From an uncultured Clostridia bacterium (GTDB taxonomy: Bacteria; Bacillota; Clostridia; Lachnospirales; CAG-274): 64,000 nucleotides of DNA. This document shows, piece after piece, positions 9,426-17,948 of this stretch (position 1 is the first letter of the stretch; each line of letters begins with the position of its first letter). Under the pieces are notes generated by a model, which searched no databases, was not told where the DNA came from, and worked only from the letters and a program-made list of their open reading frames with translations. The position numbers and the translations under genes are program-made. Where the stretch lies: positions 124,001 to 188,000 of the forward strand of contig CALWLD010000002.1 of assembly GCA_944381435.1 (NCBI GenBank), in the 5' to 3' direction.

Positions 9426-10079
9426 ATGAATATTTTTAAAACTTGGCGTGAGCCTATGAGTGCTTTAACTCATCTTATAGCTTTAATTTTTATTTGCCCT
9501 ATTACCGTTTTTTTATCTTATTTAGGTTATTTAAAAGGTGGCCCAAAATATTTTATGCCTTTTTTTATTTTTAGCCTATCAATAAGCCTTTTATATTTAG
9601 CTAGCACAATATATCATATGTTACCTGTTAAAGAGCATATTGTTAAAATATTAAAAAAAATAGATCATAGTATGATTTTTATTTTAATAGCAGGCACTTA
9701 TACACCTGTATGCTTGATAAAGTTAAATAGTAAGTTTGGATATGGAATTCTATCTATCGTTTGGGTAATTGCATTATTAGGTATTGGGTTAAAAATTTTA
9801 TGGATAAATATTCCTAGATGGATATCAACATCTATTTATATTGTTATGGGCTGGTTATCTGTATTTGCATTTTTCCCTTTAATAAGAGCTATTGAGCTTA
9901 ACGGTATTTTACTTCTATTAACTGGCGGTATTATATATACAATAGGTGGAATAATATATGCTACAAAATATCCTAAATTTTCTTTTAAAACCTTTGGATT
10001 TCACGAAATATTTCATCTTTTTGTAATAGGTGGAAGTATATTCCATATATTATTTATGTTTTTATATGTTTTACAATAA
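9426..10079 (+). CDS. Hemolysin III / PAQR-type membrane protein
   Basis: A 217-residue membrane protein with seven hydrophobic segments. Family markers are REPMSALTHLIALIF near the start, ASTIYHMLP, KKIDHSMIFILIAGTYTPVC and the C-terminal FGFHEIFHLFVIGGSIFHILFM. The Ser/His/Asp residues in these segments form the metal site of the PAQR (HlyIII, adiponectin receptor) superfamily. Whether it lyses cells or acts as a lipid hydrolase is not settled for bacterial members. The ATG follows TAGGAGG. Monocistronic, ending at the terminator at 10087. Confidence 0.92.
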   Translation: MNIFKTWREPMSALTHLIALIFICPITVFLSYLGYLKGGPKYFMPFFIFSLSISLLYLASTIYHMLPVKEHIVKILKKIDHSMIFILIAGTYTPVCLIKLNSKFGYGILSIVWVIALLGIGLKILWINIPRWISTSIYIVMGWLSVFAFFPLIRAIELNGILLLLTGGIIYTIGGIIYATKYPKFSFKTFGFHEIFHLFVIGGSIFHILFMFLYVLQ

Positions 10080-10086
10080 AAAATAT

Positions 10087-10116
10087 CCCCTATATACCTT
10101 GATATATAGGGGTTTT
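10087..10116. terminator. Hairpin terminator after hemolysin III gene
   Basis: CCCCTATATA and TATATAGGGG form a perfect 10-bp stem with a 6-base loop, followed by TTTT. It lies 7 bases past the hlyIII stop and 3 bases before the ABC exporter's stop on the other strand, so it may act on both converging transcripts. Confidence 0.8.
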
Positions 10117-10119
10117 CTA

Positions 10120-12018
10120 TTAGTCCATTTCTATTGCACCAGTATATAACTGATAGTATTTACCTTTTTTAGCTATTAGCTCATCGTGATTACCCGATTC
10201 TATAATTCTACCCTTATCTAAAACTATTATTTTATCTGAATTTTGAATAGTAGATAACCTATGAGCAATAACAAAAACAGTTCTTCCTTGCATAAGCATA
10301 TCCATACCTTTTTGCACTATAGCTTCTGTATGTGTATCTATGCTAGATGTAGCCTCGTCAAGTATCATAACAGGTGGGTCTGCAACAATAGCTCTAGCTA
10401 TAGATAAAAGTTGCTTTTGCCCTTGAGATAAGCCTTCACCGCTACCAGATATAACTGTGTTATATCCATCTTTTAAAAGCTCTATAAAGTGATGTGCATT
10501 TGCCTTTTTAGCAGCATTTATACACTCTTCATCTGTTGCATCTAATTTACCATATCTTATATTATCAAGTATTGTACCTGTAAATAAATTAGTATCTTGT
10601 AAAACAACACCTAAAGAACGTCTTAAATCTGGCTTTTTAATTTTATTAATATTAATATTGTCATATCTAATTTTACCATCTGCAATATCATAAAACCTGT
10701 TTATAAGGTTAGTAATAGTAGTTTTACCTGCACCTGTTGCCCCAACAAATGCTATTTTTTGACCGTGTTTAGCCTTTAAAGTAACGTTATGAAGTACTAT
10801 TTTTTCCTCTGTGTAACCAAAGTCTACATCGTTAAGCTCAACTTCACCTGTAAGCTCTGTATATGTTAATGTTCCGTCTTTATGAGGGTGTTTCCAAGCC
10901 CAAATACCTGTTCTTTCTTTAACTTCAACAAGCTTACCGTCTTCATATTTAGCATTTACTAAAGTTACATATCCTTCATCTTCTTCAACTTTTTCATCTA
11001 AAAGTTCAAATATCCTTTTAGCTCCTGCCAAACTCATTATAATAAAGTTCATTTGCTGTGAAACTTGGCTTATAGGTGCACTAAAGTTTCTTACAAGTAT
11101 TAAAAATGCAACAATAGTACCAATAGTTATTCCACCTATACTGTTAATAGCTAAAGCTCCGCCTATGATAGCTAATATAATATATTGTAATATAGCTAAG
11201 TTGTTCATCATAGGCATTATTATATTTGCATAAGTGTTTGCTTTTTTCGCATTTTCTCTTAAAGTATCATTTTTCTTATCAAATTCTTCTTTAGCCTTTT
11301 CTTCGTGACAAAAAACTTTTACAACTTTTTGTCCATTTATCATTTCTTCAATATAACCATTAAGAATACCTAAAGATTTTTGTTGTTCTAAAAAATATTT
11401 AGCACTTTTACTAGCTACTATTTTAGCACAGTATAATTGAAAAAACAAAAATAAAACAACTAATATAGTTAAGTATACACTTGTTGAAACCATTGTTACA
11501 AAAACACTAATAACTGTTATCATAGACGCAAAAGTCTGAGGTATACTTTGAGATAAAGCCTGTCTTAATGTATCTGCATCATTTGTAAAATGGCTCATAA
11601 CATCACCGTGAGCATTTGTATCAAAGTATCTTATAGGTAATTTTTGTAAATGACAAAACATCTCATTACGTATTTTATTAAGTATCCCTTGAGATATATC
11701 AACCATTATTCTATTATATATAAATGCAGATATAACCCCTACTATAAATATAGTAGATAAAATGCTAATAACTTTAACTATTCCATCATAATATGGATTA
11801 ACAGTGCCTATTAAAGGCGTAATATAATCATCTATCAACACTCTTATAGCCGTAGCACTTGCTGCTGAAACTAGAGATGTTAATATTATACAAATTGTAA
11901 CTACTATAAATTTTATTTTATAATCTAACATATAAGATAACAATCTTTTAACAGTTTTTTTATCAAAAGTTTTACCTTTTGGCATATTTTTATATGAAGA
12001 TAAATTCCCTCTATTCAT
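10120..12018 (-). CDS. ABC exporter half-transporter, canonical-site partner
   Basis: A 632-residue type IV (exporter) ABC protein with an N-terminal membrane domain of six segments and a C-terminal ATPase. Walker A is GATGAGKTT, the signature is LSQGQKQ, Walker B is VMILDEATSSID with catalytic Glu, and the switch is AHRLSTI with His. About 60 extra residues, containing GIWAWKHPHKDGTLTY, lie between the two domains. It forms a heterodimer with the next gene, supplying the intact Walker B Glu and His while its signature is the altered LSQGQ. The ATG at 12018 follows GGAGGAG and overlaps the partner's stop (ATGAATAG). A multidrug or peptide substrate is likely but unproven. Confidence 0.93.
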   Translation of the reverse strand: MNRGNLSSYKNMPKGKTFDKKTVKRLLSYMLDYKIKFIVVTICIILTSLVSAASATAIRVLIDDYITPLIGTVNPYYDGIVKVISILSTIFIVGVISAFIYNRIMVDISQGILNKIRNEMFCHLQKLPIRYFDTNAHGDVMSHFTNDADTLRQALSQSIPQTFASMITVISVFVTMVSTSVYLTILVVLFLFFQLYCAKIVASKSAKYFLEQQKSLGILNGYIEEMINGQKVVKVFCHEEKAKEEFDKKNDTLRENAKKANTYANIIMPMMNNLAILQYIILAIIGGALAINSIGGITIGTIVAFLILVRNFSAPISQVSQQMNFIIMSLAGAKRIFELLDEKVEEDEGYVTLVNAKYEDGKLVEVKERTGIWAWKHPHKDGTLTYTELTGEVELNDVDFGYTEEKIVLHNVTLKAKHGQKIAFVGATGAGKTTITNLINRFYDIADGKIRYDNININKIKKPDLRRSLGVVLQDTNLFTGTILDNIRYGKLDATDEECINAAKKANAHHFIELLKDGYNTVISGSGEGLSQGQKQLLSIARAIVADPPVMILDEATSSIDTHTEAIVQKGMDMLMQGRTVFVIAHRLSTIQNSDKIIVLDKGRIIESGNHDELIAKKGKYYQLYTGAIEMD

Positions 12019-13744
12019 TGTCAGCTCCTCCTTTCTGTTGAAGTCTATAAATATCGCTATAAATTTCATTACTTTGTAAAAGCTCATTATGTGTGCCTAT
12101 TGCATCTATCTTGCCTTCATCCATAACAACAATCTTATCTGCGTGTTGTATAGAAGATATTCTTTGAGCAATAATAATTTTTGTAGTGTTTGGTATTTCA
12201 TTTTTGAAAGCTTCTCTTATCATAGCATCTGTTTTAGTATCAACAGCACTTGTAGAATCATCTAATATTAAAATCTTTGGTTTTTTAAGTAAAGCTCTTG
12301 CAATACAAAGTCTTTGTTTTTGTCCACCAGATACGTTAGTTCCACCTTGCTCTATATGTGTATCGTATTTATTTTCAAAATCTTGTATAAAATCGTGAGC
12401 ACAAGCAAGCTTACAAGCTTTTATCATTTCTTCATCTGTTGCATTTTCGTTACCCCAACGTAAGTTTTCTTTTATGCTTCCTGAAAATAATGTATTTTTT
12501 TGTAAAACCATAGCTACATTTTCTCTAAGAGTTTCTAAGTCGTAGTTTTTTACATTTTCTCCACCAACTAAAACTTCACCATTTAACACATCATAAAGCC
12601 TTGGTATAAGCTGAACAAGTGTACTTTTAGAGCTACCAGTTGCCCCTATTATGCCAACAGTTTCTCCTTCTTTTATATCTAAATTAATATTTACAAGGCA
12701 ACATTTGTTAGCATCATTAGTATAGCTAAAATTAACATTTCTAAAACTTATATCTCCTGATTTTACATCTGTTTTTACCACGTTGTTGTTTTTAATGTCT
12801 GTTTCTTCTTTTAGTATCTCAACTATCCTTTCCCCAGACGCTTTAGATATAACTAGCATAACTAAAATCATAGATAACATCATAAGGCTCATTAAAATTT
12901 GGTTAGAATATGTTATAAGTGTAGATAAATCACCTGTTTGCATATCCCCTTGTATTATATATTCTGCACTAAACCAAGCAAGGGCAATTAAAGCACCGTT
13001 TATAGCTAGGTTCATTAAAGGGTTAGTAAGTGCTACTATTTTTTCTGTTTTAACATATTTTTTAAACAAATCTGTTGCTACTTCTTTAAATTTTTCTTCT
13101 TCAAAATCTTCTCTAACATAAGATTTTACAACCCTTATGCCGTGTAGATTTTCTTGCACAACATTGTTTAATTTATCATAAACTTTAAATATTTTTTGAA
13201 AAATAGGATAAGCATTTTTTATTATAAAATATAAACCTGTAGAAAGTATAATTATTGCTATTAAAAATATAGTAGATAGCCTTGCATTAATATAAAAAGC
13301 CATAAAAAATGATGATACTAGCATAACAGGGCTTCTAACTGCAACACGAATAATCATTTGATAAGCATTTTGTATATTTGTTACATCTGTAGTAAGCCTA
13401 GTTATAATACTAGATGTTGAAAATTTATCTATATTAGTAAATGAAAAATTTTGTATATTATAATACATATCTTGTCGTAAGTTTTTAGAAAAGCCTGCTG
13501 CTGCTGATGATGCATATTTACCAGATAGCATACCACAAACTAAAGATATAATACACAAAAGAGTTAGTAATAAACCCATATTTAATACATAGCTCATATT
13601 TTGTGCTTGTATACCATTGTTTATAAGCTTAGCCATATAAAATGGTATCAATACCTCCATAAGAACTTCGCCAATCATAAAAACTGGAGCTAATAAAGAA
13701 TCTCTTTTGTATTCTCTTATAGATTTTGTCAATGTTTTTATCAT
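12011..13744 (-). CDS. ABC exporter half-transporter, degenerate-site partner
   Basis: A 577-residue ABC exporter subunit with an N-terminal six-segment membrane domain and a C-terminal ATPase. Its ATPase residues are non-canonical: Walker A GATGSSKST (Ser for the third Gly), Walker B ILILDDSTSAVD (Asp for catalytic Glu) and AQRISSI (Gln for the switch His). The signature VSGGQKQR is intact. This split is the pattern of heterodimeric exporters of the TM287/288 and BmrC/BmrD type, where one of two ATP sites hydrolyses poorly. The ATG follows AAAGGAGG, and a MarR-type operator lies 14 bases upstream of the start. Drug export is the usual role; the substrate is unknown. Confidence 0.93.
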   Translation of the reverse strand: MIKTLTKSIREYKRDSLLAPVFMIGEVLMEVLIPFYMAKLINNGIQAQNMSYVLNMGLLLTLLCIISLVCGMLSGKYASSAAAGFSKNLRQDMYYNIQNFSFTNIDKFSTSSIITRLTTDVTNIQNAYQMIIRVAVRSPVMLVSSFFMAFYINARLSTIFLIAIIILSTGLYFIIKNAYPIFQKIFKVYDKLNNVVQENLHGIRVVKSYVREDFEEEKFKEVATDLFKKYVKTEKIVALTNPLMNLAINGALIALAWFSAEYIIQGDMQTGDLSTLITYSNQILMSLMMLSMILVMLVISKASGERIVEILKEETDIKNNNVVKTDVKSGDISFRNVNFSYTNDANKCCLVNINLDIKEGETVGIIGATGSSKSTLVQLIPRLYDVLNGEVLVGGENVKNYDLETLRENVAMVLQKNTLFSGSIKENLRWGNENATDEEMIKACKLACAHDFIQDFENKYDTHIEQGGTNVSGGQKQRLCIARALLKKPKILILDDSTSAVDTKTDAMIREAFKNEIPNTTKIIIAQRISSIQHADKIVVMDEGKIDAIGTHNELLQSNEIYSDIYRLQQKGGADNE

Positions 13745-13757
13745 AAATTACCTCCTT

Positions 13758-13775
13758 TTGTTAGTACACTAACAA
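13758..13775. promoter_or_regulatory. MarR-type operator upstream of the ABC exporter operon
   Basis: TTGTTAGTACACTAACAA is a perfect dyad: 8-base arms TTGTTAGT and ACTAACAA around AC. It lies between the marR-like stop and the exporter ribosome binding site. The same arms recur upstream of the marR-like gene at 14251, which makes both strong candidate binding sites for that regulator. Confidence 0.8.
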
Positions 13776-13788
13776 TATGTATAATATT

Positions 13789-14223
13789 TTAAATTATATT
13801 ATCCCTTATTTTATCTAACGTGCTATTAAAAACTTTAAGCTCTTCTTCATCTATACCCTTTAAAATCATATCTTCCATAGCCATCATTTCAGATATAATC
13901 TTTGTATGTATATCTTTAGCTTTATCTGTTAATACAATTTTTTTAAGCCTAGCATCACATTCTACACGTTCACGTTTTATTATACCATTTTTTTCCATAA
14001 GATTTAATACAGATGTAACTGTAGAACGCCTTATACAAAACTTTTCTTCAATATCTTTTTGAAATATATCTTTATCTTGATTTTCGTTTAGATATTTAGC
14101 TATTAGTATATGCCTGCTAGTTAAGTTATAATTATGGTTTTTATTAATTATTTCTTCTGCACGCCTTTTTATAAGGTTTGATACATTACGTATTTTAAAA
14201 ATAGCATTTTCTTTATTACACAT
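13789..14223 (-). CDS. MarR-family transcriptional regulator
   Basis: A 144-residue winged-helix regulator starting MCNKENAIFKIRNVSN. The DNA-binding core is KDIEEKFCIRRSTVTSVLNLMEKNGIIKRERVECDARLKKIVLT, with the wing containing the family D-x-R pattern, flanked by dimerisation helices. I chose the ATG at 14223, which follows GAGGTG, over the upstream in-frame start at 14244. The gene precedes the two exporter genes on the same strand. Matching palindromes upstream of itself and of the exporter suggest autorepression plus control of the exporter, relieved by an exported drug-like ligand. The ligand is unknown. Confidence 0.9.
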   Translation of the reverse strand: MCNKENAIFKIRNVSNLIKRRAEEIINKNHNYNLTSRHILIAKYLNENQDKDIFQKDIEEKFCIRRSTVTSVLNLMEKNGIIKRERVECDARLKKIVLTDKAKDIHTKIISEMMAMEDMILKGIDEEELKVFNSTLDKIRDNII

Positions 14224-14250
14224 TTTTAACACCTCGTTATACAAAATAAT

Positions 14251-14268
14251 TTGTTAGTGTACTAACAT
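14251..14268. promoter_or_regulatory. MarR-type operator upstream of the marR-like gene
   Basis: TTGTTAGTGTACTAACAT has 8-base arms matching at 7 of 8 positions around GT. It is 28 bases upstream of the regulator's start codon and nearly identical to the site at 13758, which fits an autoregulatory operator. Confidence 0.78.
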
Positions 14269-14355
14269 TATATTCCATATATTTTATGTTGTCAATACTA
14301 AACTTTTGTATTTACATTATATATGTTATATAACCTTTTGAAAATATCTAAAAAG

Positions 14356-14392
14356 AATAAAAGGCTATAGATAAAACCTATAACCTTTTATT
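14356..14392 (-). terminator. Hairpin terminator after the MsmX/UgpC-type ATPase gene
   Basis: AATAAAAGGCTATAG and CTATAACCTTTTATT form a 15-bp stem with one position that pairs as a G-U wobble only in the minus-strand RNA. That orientation fits the ATPase gene ending at 14411. It is one of the GGCTATAG family hairpins. Confidence 0.75.
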
Positions 14393-14410
14393 CTTTATTA
14401 GATTAAATTA

Positions 14411-15529
14411 TTATTTTCTGTTAAAAATTGTTTTTTCTGTTTCTTTGTCAAAAAGATAAACTTTATTTAAGTCAAACATATATTCGATGTCACCTGTTGT
14501 AGGTGCATTATCAACTGTAGCAGTTTTGATGATAATTTGTTTTTTATTTTCTTCAATATGAAGATAAGTTTCAGCACCTAAGTTTTCATAAACTTCTATT
14601 TTAGATTTAAATACAGTGTTACCATCTGCAGTTACGTTGTTAATAAGACATTTAATATTTTCTGGTCTAATACCTAAAATAACTTCTTTACCAATGTAAC
14701 CTTGTTCTTTTAAAGTTGATTGTTTTTCTGCAGATAATTCTATATCATTACCTAAAACATTAACTAATACTTTGCCGTTTTTCTCAACAACATTAGCATC
14801 TAAGAAGTTCATTTGAGGCATACCAATGAAACCTGCAACGAAGATATTTTGTGGGTTTTCATAGATTTCTTTAGGAGAATCTACTTGTTGGATTACACCA
14901 TCTTTCATAACAACAATTCTAGTACCAAGAGTCATAGCTTCTGTTTGGTCGTGAGTAACGTATATAAATGTTGTGTTAAGCTCGTGATAAAGCTTAGCAA
15001 TCTCAATACGCATTTGACCTCTAAGTTTAGCATCAAGGTTTGATAAAGGTTCGTCCATTAAGAACACTTCTGGGCTACGAACGATAGCACGACCCATAGC
15101 AACCCTTTGTCTTTGACCACCAGAAAGAGCTTTTGGTTTTCTGTCTAAAAGATGTTCAATATCAAGAATTGCAGCTGCTGCTTTAACTTTTTTATCAATT
15201 TCATCTTTAGCCACTTTTCTAATTTTAAGGGCAAAAGCCATATTGTCATAAACTGTCATATGTGGATATAAGGCATAGTTTTGGAAAACCATTGCAATGT
15301 TTCTGTCTTTAGGTGCAACATCATTTACAATTCTATCACCGATATATAATTCACCACTAGATATTTCTTCAAGACCAGCAATCATTCTAAGAGTAGTAGA
15401 TTTACCACAACCAGATGGACCTACAAAAACGATAAACTCTCTATCTTCAATATTTAAGTTAAAATCTTTAACTGCTTCAAATCCATTATCATATCTTTTT
15501 ACAATATTTTTAAGTTTTAATCCTGCCAT
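14411..15529 (-). CDS. Sugar ABC transporter ATPase, MsmX/UgpC/MalK type
   Basis: A 372-residue cytoplasmic ATPase for carbohydrate ABC importers. Residues 1-235 are the nucleotide-binding domain: Walker A GPSGCGKST, Q-loop VFQNYALYPHM, signature LSGGQRQR, Walker B EVFLMDEPLSNLDAKLR and switch TFIYVTHDQTEAMTLG. The remainder is the TOBE/MalK-type regulatory domain, including LGIRPENIKCL. No permease or solute-binding gene is adjacent, and both flanks have their own boundaries. It is therefore probably a shared ATPase that energises several sugar importers, as MsmX does in Bacillus. The ATG follows GAGGAAA. Confidence 0.93.
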   Translation of the reverse strand: MAGLKLKNIVKRYDNGFEAVKDFNLNIEDREFIVFVGPSGCGKSTTLRMIAGLEEISSGELYIGDRIVNDVAPKDRNIAMVFQNYALYPHMTVYDNMAFALKIRKVAKDEIDKKVKAAAAILDIEHLLDRKPKALSGGQRQRVAMGRAIVRSPEVFLMDEPLSNLDAKLRGQMRIEIAKLYHELNTTFIYVTHDQTEAMTLGTRIVVMKDGVIQQVDSPKEIYENPQNIFVAGFIGMPQMNFLDANVVEKNGKVLVNVLGNDIELSAEKQSTLKEQGYIGKEVILGIRPENIKCLINNVTADGNTVFKSKIEVYENLGAETYLHIEENKKQIIIKTATVDNAPTTGDIEYMFDLNKVYLFDKETEKTIFNRK

Positions 15530-15566
15530 TTTTATTTCCTCCTAAAATTAAAAGTTAGCTAAAAAA

Positions 15567-16067
15567 CTAAATATAGTTAAATAATGTAGAGTTATCTTTT
15601 TTTAATATAGATAATAATTCTTCATCTAAACCAACAAGATAACCAACCTTATTGCCATTTTTATCATTTACAAAAATAACAACTTCTTTTAAATTTAAAC
15701 CTTTTATAGTACATCTTACAATCTTTTCAGATTTATCAATATTGTTTATGTTAGATACTTTTAATATGTTTCTAACATCAATATTGCCTATAACTTTCCT
15801 TCTCTTTTTACCTATTATTTTAGATATAGTTATATCTTTATCATAATATTCGTATTCATACTCTAGAAAGCTTTTTGACATATAAAGCTCCATAAGAATA
15901 AAAACTATAAAGAAAGGAACAGATATAATAAGCCCTATAGGGTTAAGGATACCAAAGCTAAAAATAATTAACAAAGCAAATAATAAAAAACCTTTACTAA
16001 CTATGTTTATAGCATTTGGTAATGTACCATAATCTTTTGTTATAAACTGTTCGTAGAACTTATTCAA
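15567..16067 (-). CDS. Small membrane protein, DUF6106-like
   Basis: A protein of about 166 residues with two adjacent hydrophobic segments near residues 20-65, then a soluble tail rich in beta-prone residues. The segment YEYEYYDKDITISKIIGKKRRKVI resembles what I recall of the clostridial DUF6106 family; I am only moderately sure of that name. The best start is TTG at 16065-16067, preceded by TGAGGTG at good spacing. The GTG three codons upstream lies within that site. A palindrome at 16093 is just upstream. Function is unknown and I do not propose one. Confidence 0.6.
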   Translation of the reverse strand: MNKFYEQFITKDYGTLPNAINIVSKGFLLFALLIIFSFGILNPIGLIISVPFFIVFILMELYMSKSFLEYEYEYYDKDITISKIIGKKRRKVIGNIDVRNILKVSNINNIDKSEKIVRCTIKGLNLKEVVIFVNDKNGNKVGYLVGLDEELLSILKKDNSTLFNYI

Positions 16068-16092
16068 AAAATTCACCTCAGCTGTCTTAAAG

Positions 16093-16108
16093 TTAACATA
16101 AATGTTAA
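16093..16108. promoter_or_regulatory. Perfect 16-bp dyad upstream of the DUF6106-like gene
   Basis: TTAACAT and ATGTTAA flank AA, and a third half-site-like ATTAAC follows about 7 bases on. It lies about 26 bases upstream of the gene's start, a plausible operator position. No regulator is identifiable, and AT-rich dyads are common here. Confidence 0.35.
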
Positions 16109-16268
16109 TTTATATTAACTATAATATTTTATTTAATAAAAGTCAACACTTCTTCATTTCATATTTATAATTTTGTTTAGTTTGCACATTATATCATAAA
16201 ATGTATGTGCTAATTGCCCAAGATAAATTTTTAAACAAAGAAAATTAGCTTGTCTTATATTTATATAT

Positions 16269-16988
16269 TTAGTTAAATTTTTCTCTTATTTTAGCTAGAA
16301 CTTTTTTCTCTATCCTAGATACTTGTACCTGTGATACACCTATTATTTTGGCAACTTGGCTTTGGGTTTTATCTTCAAAATATCTAAGGGTTATTATATC
16401 CCTTTCTCTTGGTTCTAAATTTTCTATTATATCTTTTAAAACAATATTATCTACTATTTTTTCTTGGTTATCATTTTTAAGCTCTAATTTGTCAATTAAA
16501 TATACGCTTTTGCCATCACTTTGATAAACTGTGCTATATAAAGATTCTATTTCCTTATCTGCATCTAATGCTACTATCAAATCTTCTAAAGAAACATCAA
16601 TAGCTATAGCAAGCTCGCTAATTGTAGGCTCTTCGTCATTTTGCTTTGTCAAAACATCTCTCATATATTTTGCTTTTGTGGCAATTTCTTTTAAAGGTCT
16701 AGAAACCTTAATAAGCCCGTCATCTCTTAAAAATCTTTTTATTTCTCCCATAATCATAGGAACAGCATAAGTAGAAAATTTAACATCGAAATTTGTATCA
16801 AATTTTTTTATACACTTTAATAAACCAATAGAACCTATCTGATATAGGTCATCTGCATCATATCCTCTGTTTAAAAATCTTCTTACAACGCTCCATATAA
16901 GCCCAGTATTTTGTTCTATTATCATCTCTGTTGCATTTTTATCTCCATTTTGTGCAAGTTTTATTAGCTCTAAAATATCGCTATCCAC
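16269..16988 (-). CDS. sigF: Forespore sigma factor SigF
   Basis: RNA polymerase sigma-70 family factor of the sporulation branch, first active in the forespore. The ~239-residue protein has region 2 (NTGLIWSVVRRFLNRGYDADDLYQIGSIGLLKCIKKFD, then FSTYAVPMIMGEIKRFLRDD), a region 3 segment with VSRPLKE, and region 4 helix-turn-helix (LEPRERDIITLRYFEDKTQSQVAKIIGVSQVQVSRIEKKVL). I prefer the GTG at 16986-16988, preceded by AGGAGGGG, to the GTG at 17006 that overlaps the spoIIAB stop. Third gene of the spoIIA operon; the anti-sigma and anti-anti-sigma genes upstream hold it inactive until septation. Confidence 0.95.
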   Translation of the reverse strand: MDSDILELIKLAQNGDKNATEMIIEQNTGLIWSVVRRFLNRGYDADDLYQIGSIGLLKCIKKFDTNFDVKFSTYAVPMIMGEIKRFLRDDGLIKVSRPLKEIATKAKYMRDVLTKQNDEEPTISELAIAIDVSLEDLIVALDADKEIESLYSTVYQSDGKSVYLIDKLELKNDNQEKIVDNIVLKDIIENLEPRERDIITLRYFEDKTQSQVAKIIGVSQVQVSRIEKKVLAKIREKFN

Positions 16989-17005
16989 TAGAACCCCTCC
17001 TTGCA

Positions 17006-17437
17006 CTAATTTTTGCTTATTTTCTTTTCCAAATATATTTTTGTACCTTTGTTTATTTCTGATACAACTTTCATACTATCCATAAATGTTTCCATAACGG
17101 TAAAGCCCATACCTGAGCGTTCCATATCTGGCTTTGATGTATAAAGAGGTTTTACAGCTTCTTCTAAATTATCTATACCTCTCCCCTTATCTTCTATCTC
17201 TATGTATAAAGTGTCTTTTAATATTTTACAGTTTATAAATATTTGTCCATCATCTATACCTTCATATCCGTGGATTATAGCGTTTGTTACTGCTTCTGAG
17301 ATAGCCATTTTTATATCTTCTAATTGTTCTAGGGTTGGATCTAGTTGAGTAGCAAAAGCAGATACACAAACTCTTGCAAAAGCTTCATTTTTAGAGTTTG
17401 CATCTAGTATTAAGCTTATTTTATTGTCGTATTGCAT
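17006..17437 (-). CDS. spoIIAB: Anti-sigma F factor / serine kinase SpoIIAB
   Basis: Binds and inhibits SigF and phosphorylates SpoIIAA. The 143-residue GHKL-fold kinase has the N box MAISEAVTNAIIHGYE (about residues 43-58), the G1 box IEDKGRGIDNLEEA, and GMGFTVMETFMD as the G2 region. It opens MQYDNKISLILDANSKNEAFARV, the usual SpoIIAB-type start. AGGAGG precedes the ATG. It sits between spoIIAA (12-base gap) and sigF, the universal order in endospore formers. Confidence 0.96.
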   Translation of the reverse strand: MQYDNKISLILDANSKNEAFARVCVSAFATQLDPTLEQLEDIKMAISEAVTNAIIHGYEGIDDGQIFINCKILKDTLYIEIEDKGRGIDNLEEAVKPLYTSKPDMERSGMGFTVMETFMDSMKVVSEINKGTKIYLEKKISKN

Positions 17438-17449
17438 TTTTATATCCTC

Positions 17450-17785
17450 CTATATACTATTTATAGCTTCTTCTTTTGTTTCAAAACAATCTATAAGCTT
17501 ATTAAGTCCTGACATATCGAATATTCTTTTAGCATTATCTTTTAATCCATAAGCACACATTTTTCCACCTTTTTCTTGTGATAATTTATATCTTCCTATA
17601 ATCATACCTATACCTGAGCTATCCATAAAATTTATGTTTTCAAAATCTAAAACAATATTTTTACACCCTTGTTTATTAAATTCTCTGTCTATCTTTTCTC
17701 TTATATCTTCTGTAAAATGATGATCTATTTCACCATATAACTTAACTAATAACGTTCTATCTATTTTTTTACATTGTATTTTCAC
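17450..17785 (-). CDS. spoIIAA: Anti-anti-sigma factor SpoIIAA
   Basis: A 111-residue STAS-domain protein that frees SigF by binding SpoIIAB when dephosphorylated. The phospho-acceptor motif is NFMDSSGIGMIIGRY, where the first Ser of the DSSG is the residue phosphorylated in the family. I use the GTG at 17783-17785 because AAAGGAGG lies 7 bases upstream; this gives the start MKIQCKKIDRTLLVKLYGEI. The longer frame to 17845 would cover the binding site. First gene of the spoIIA operon. Confidence 0.95.
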   Translation of the reverse strand: MKIQCKKIDRTLLVKLYGEIDHHFTEDIREKIDREFNKQGCKNIVLDFENINFMDSSGIGMIIGRYKLSQEKGGKMCAYGLKDNAKRIFDMSGLNKLIDCFETKEEAINSI

Positions 17786-17894
17786 AAATTTTCCTCCTTT
17801 GTTATTTATATATATATAATACATTAGTTTGTATATATTAATCAACTTAATTTAAAGACATTTATTTCGTATTTTTCAATAAAAACCTTTACTT

Positions 17895-17903
17895 TTCGTC
17901 AAA
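17895..17903 (-). promoter_or_regulatory. Candidate Spo0A box upstream of spoIIAA
   Basis: On the minus strand the sequence reads TTTGACGAA, 8 of 9 bases of the Spo0A consensus TTTGTCGAA, about 110 bases upstream of spoIIAA. A rough sigma-H-like AAAGGTTTT and GAAAT pair follows it. Spo0A~P with sigma-H drives spoIIA in Bacillus and clostridia, so the position makes sense. The intergenic region is shared with lexA on the other strand. Confidence 0.45.
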
Positions 17904-17948
17904 TAATGTTAAAATACTTATATAGTATACATTTTATGGAGGCAAAAT

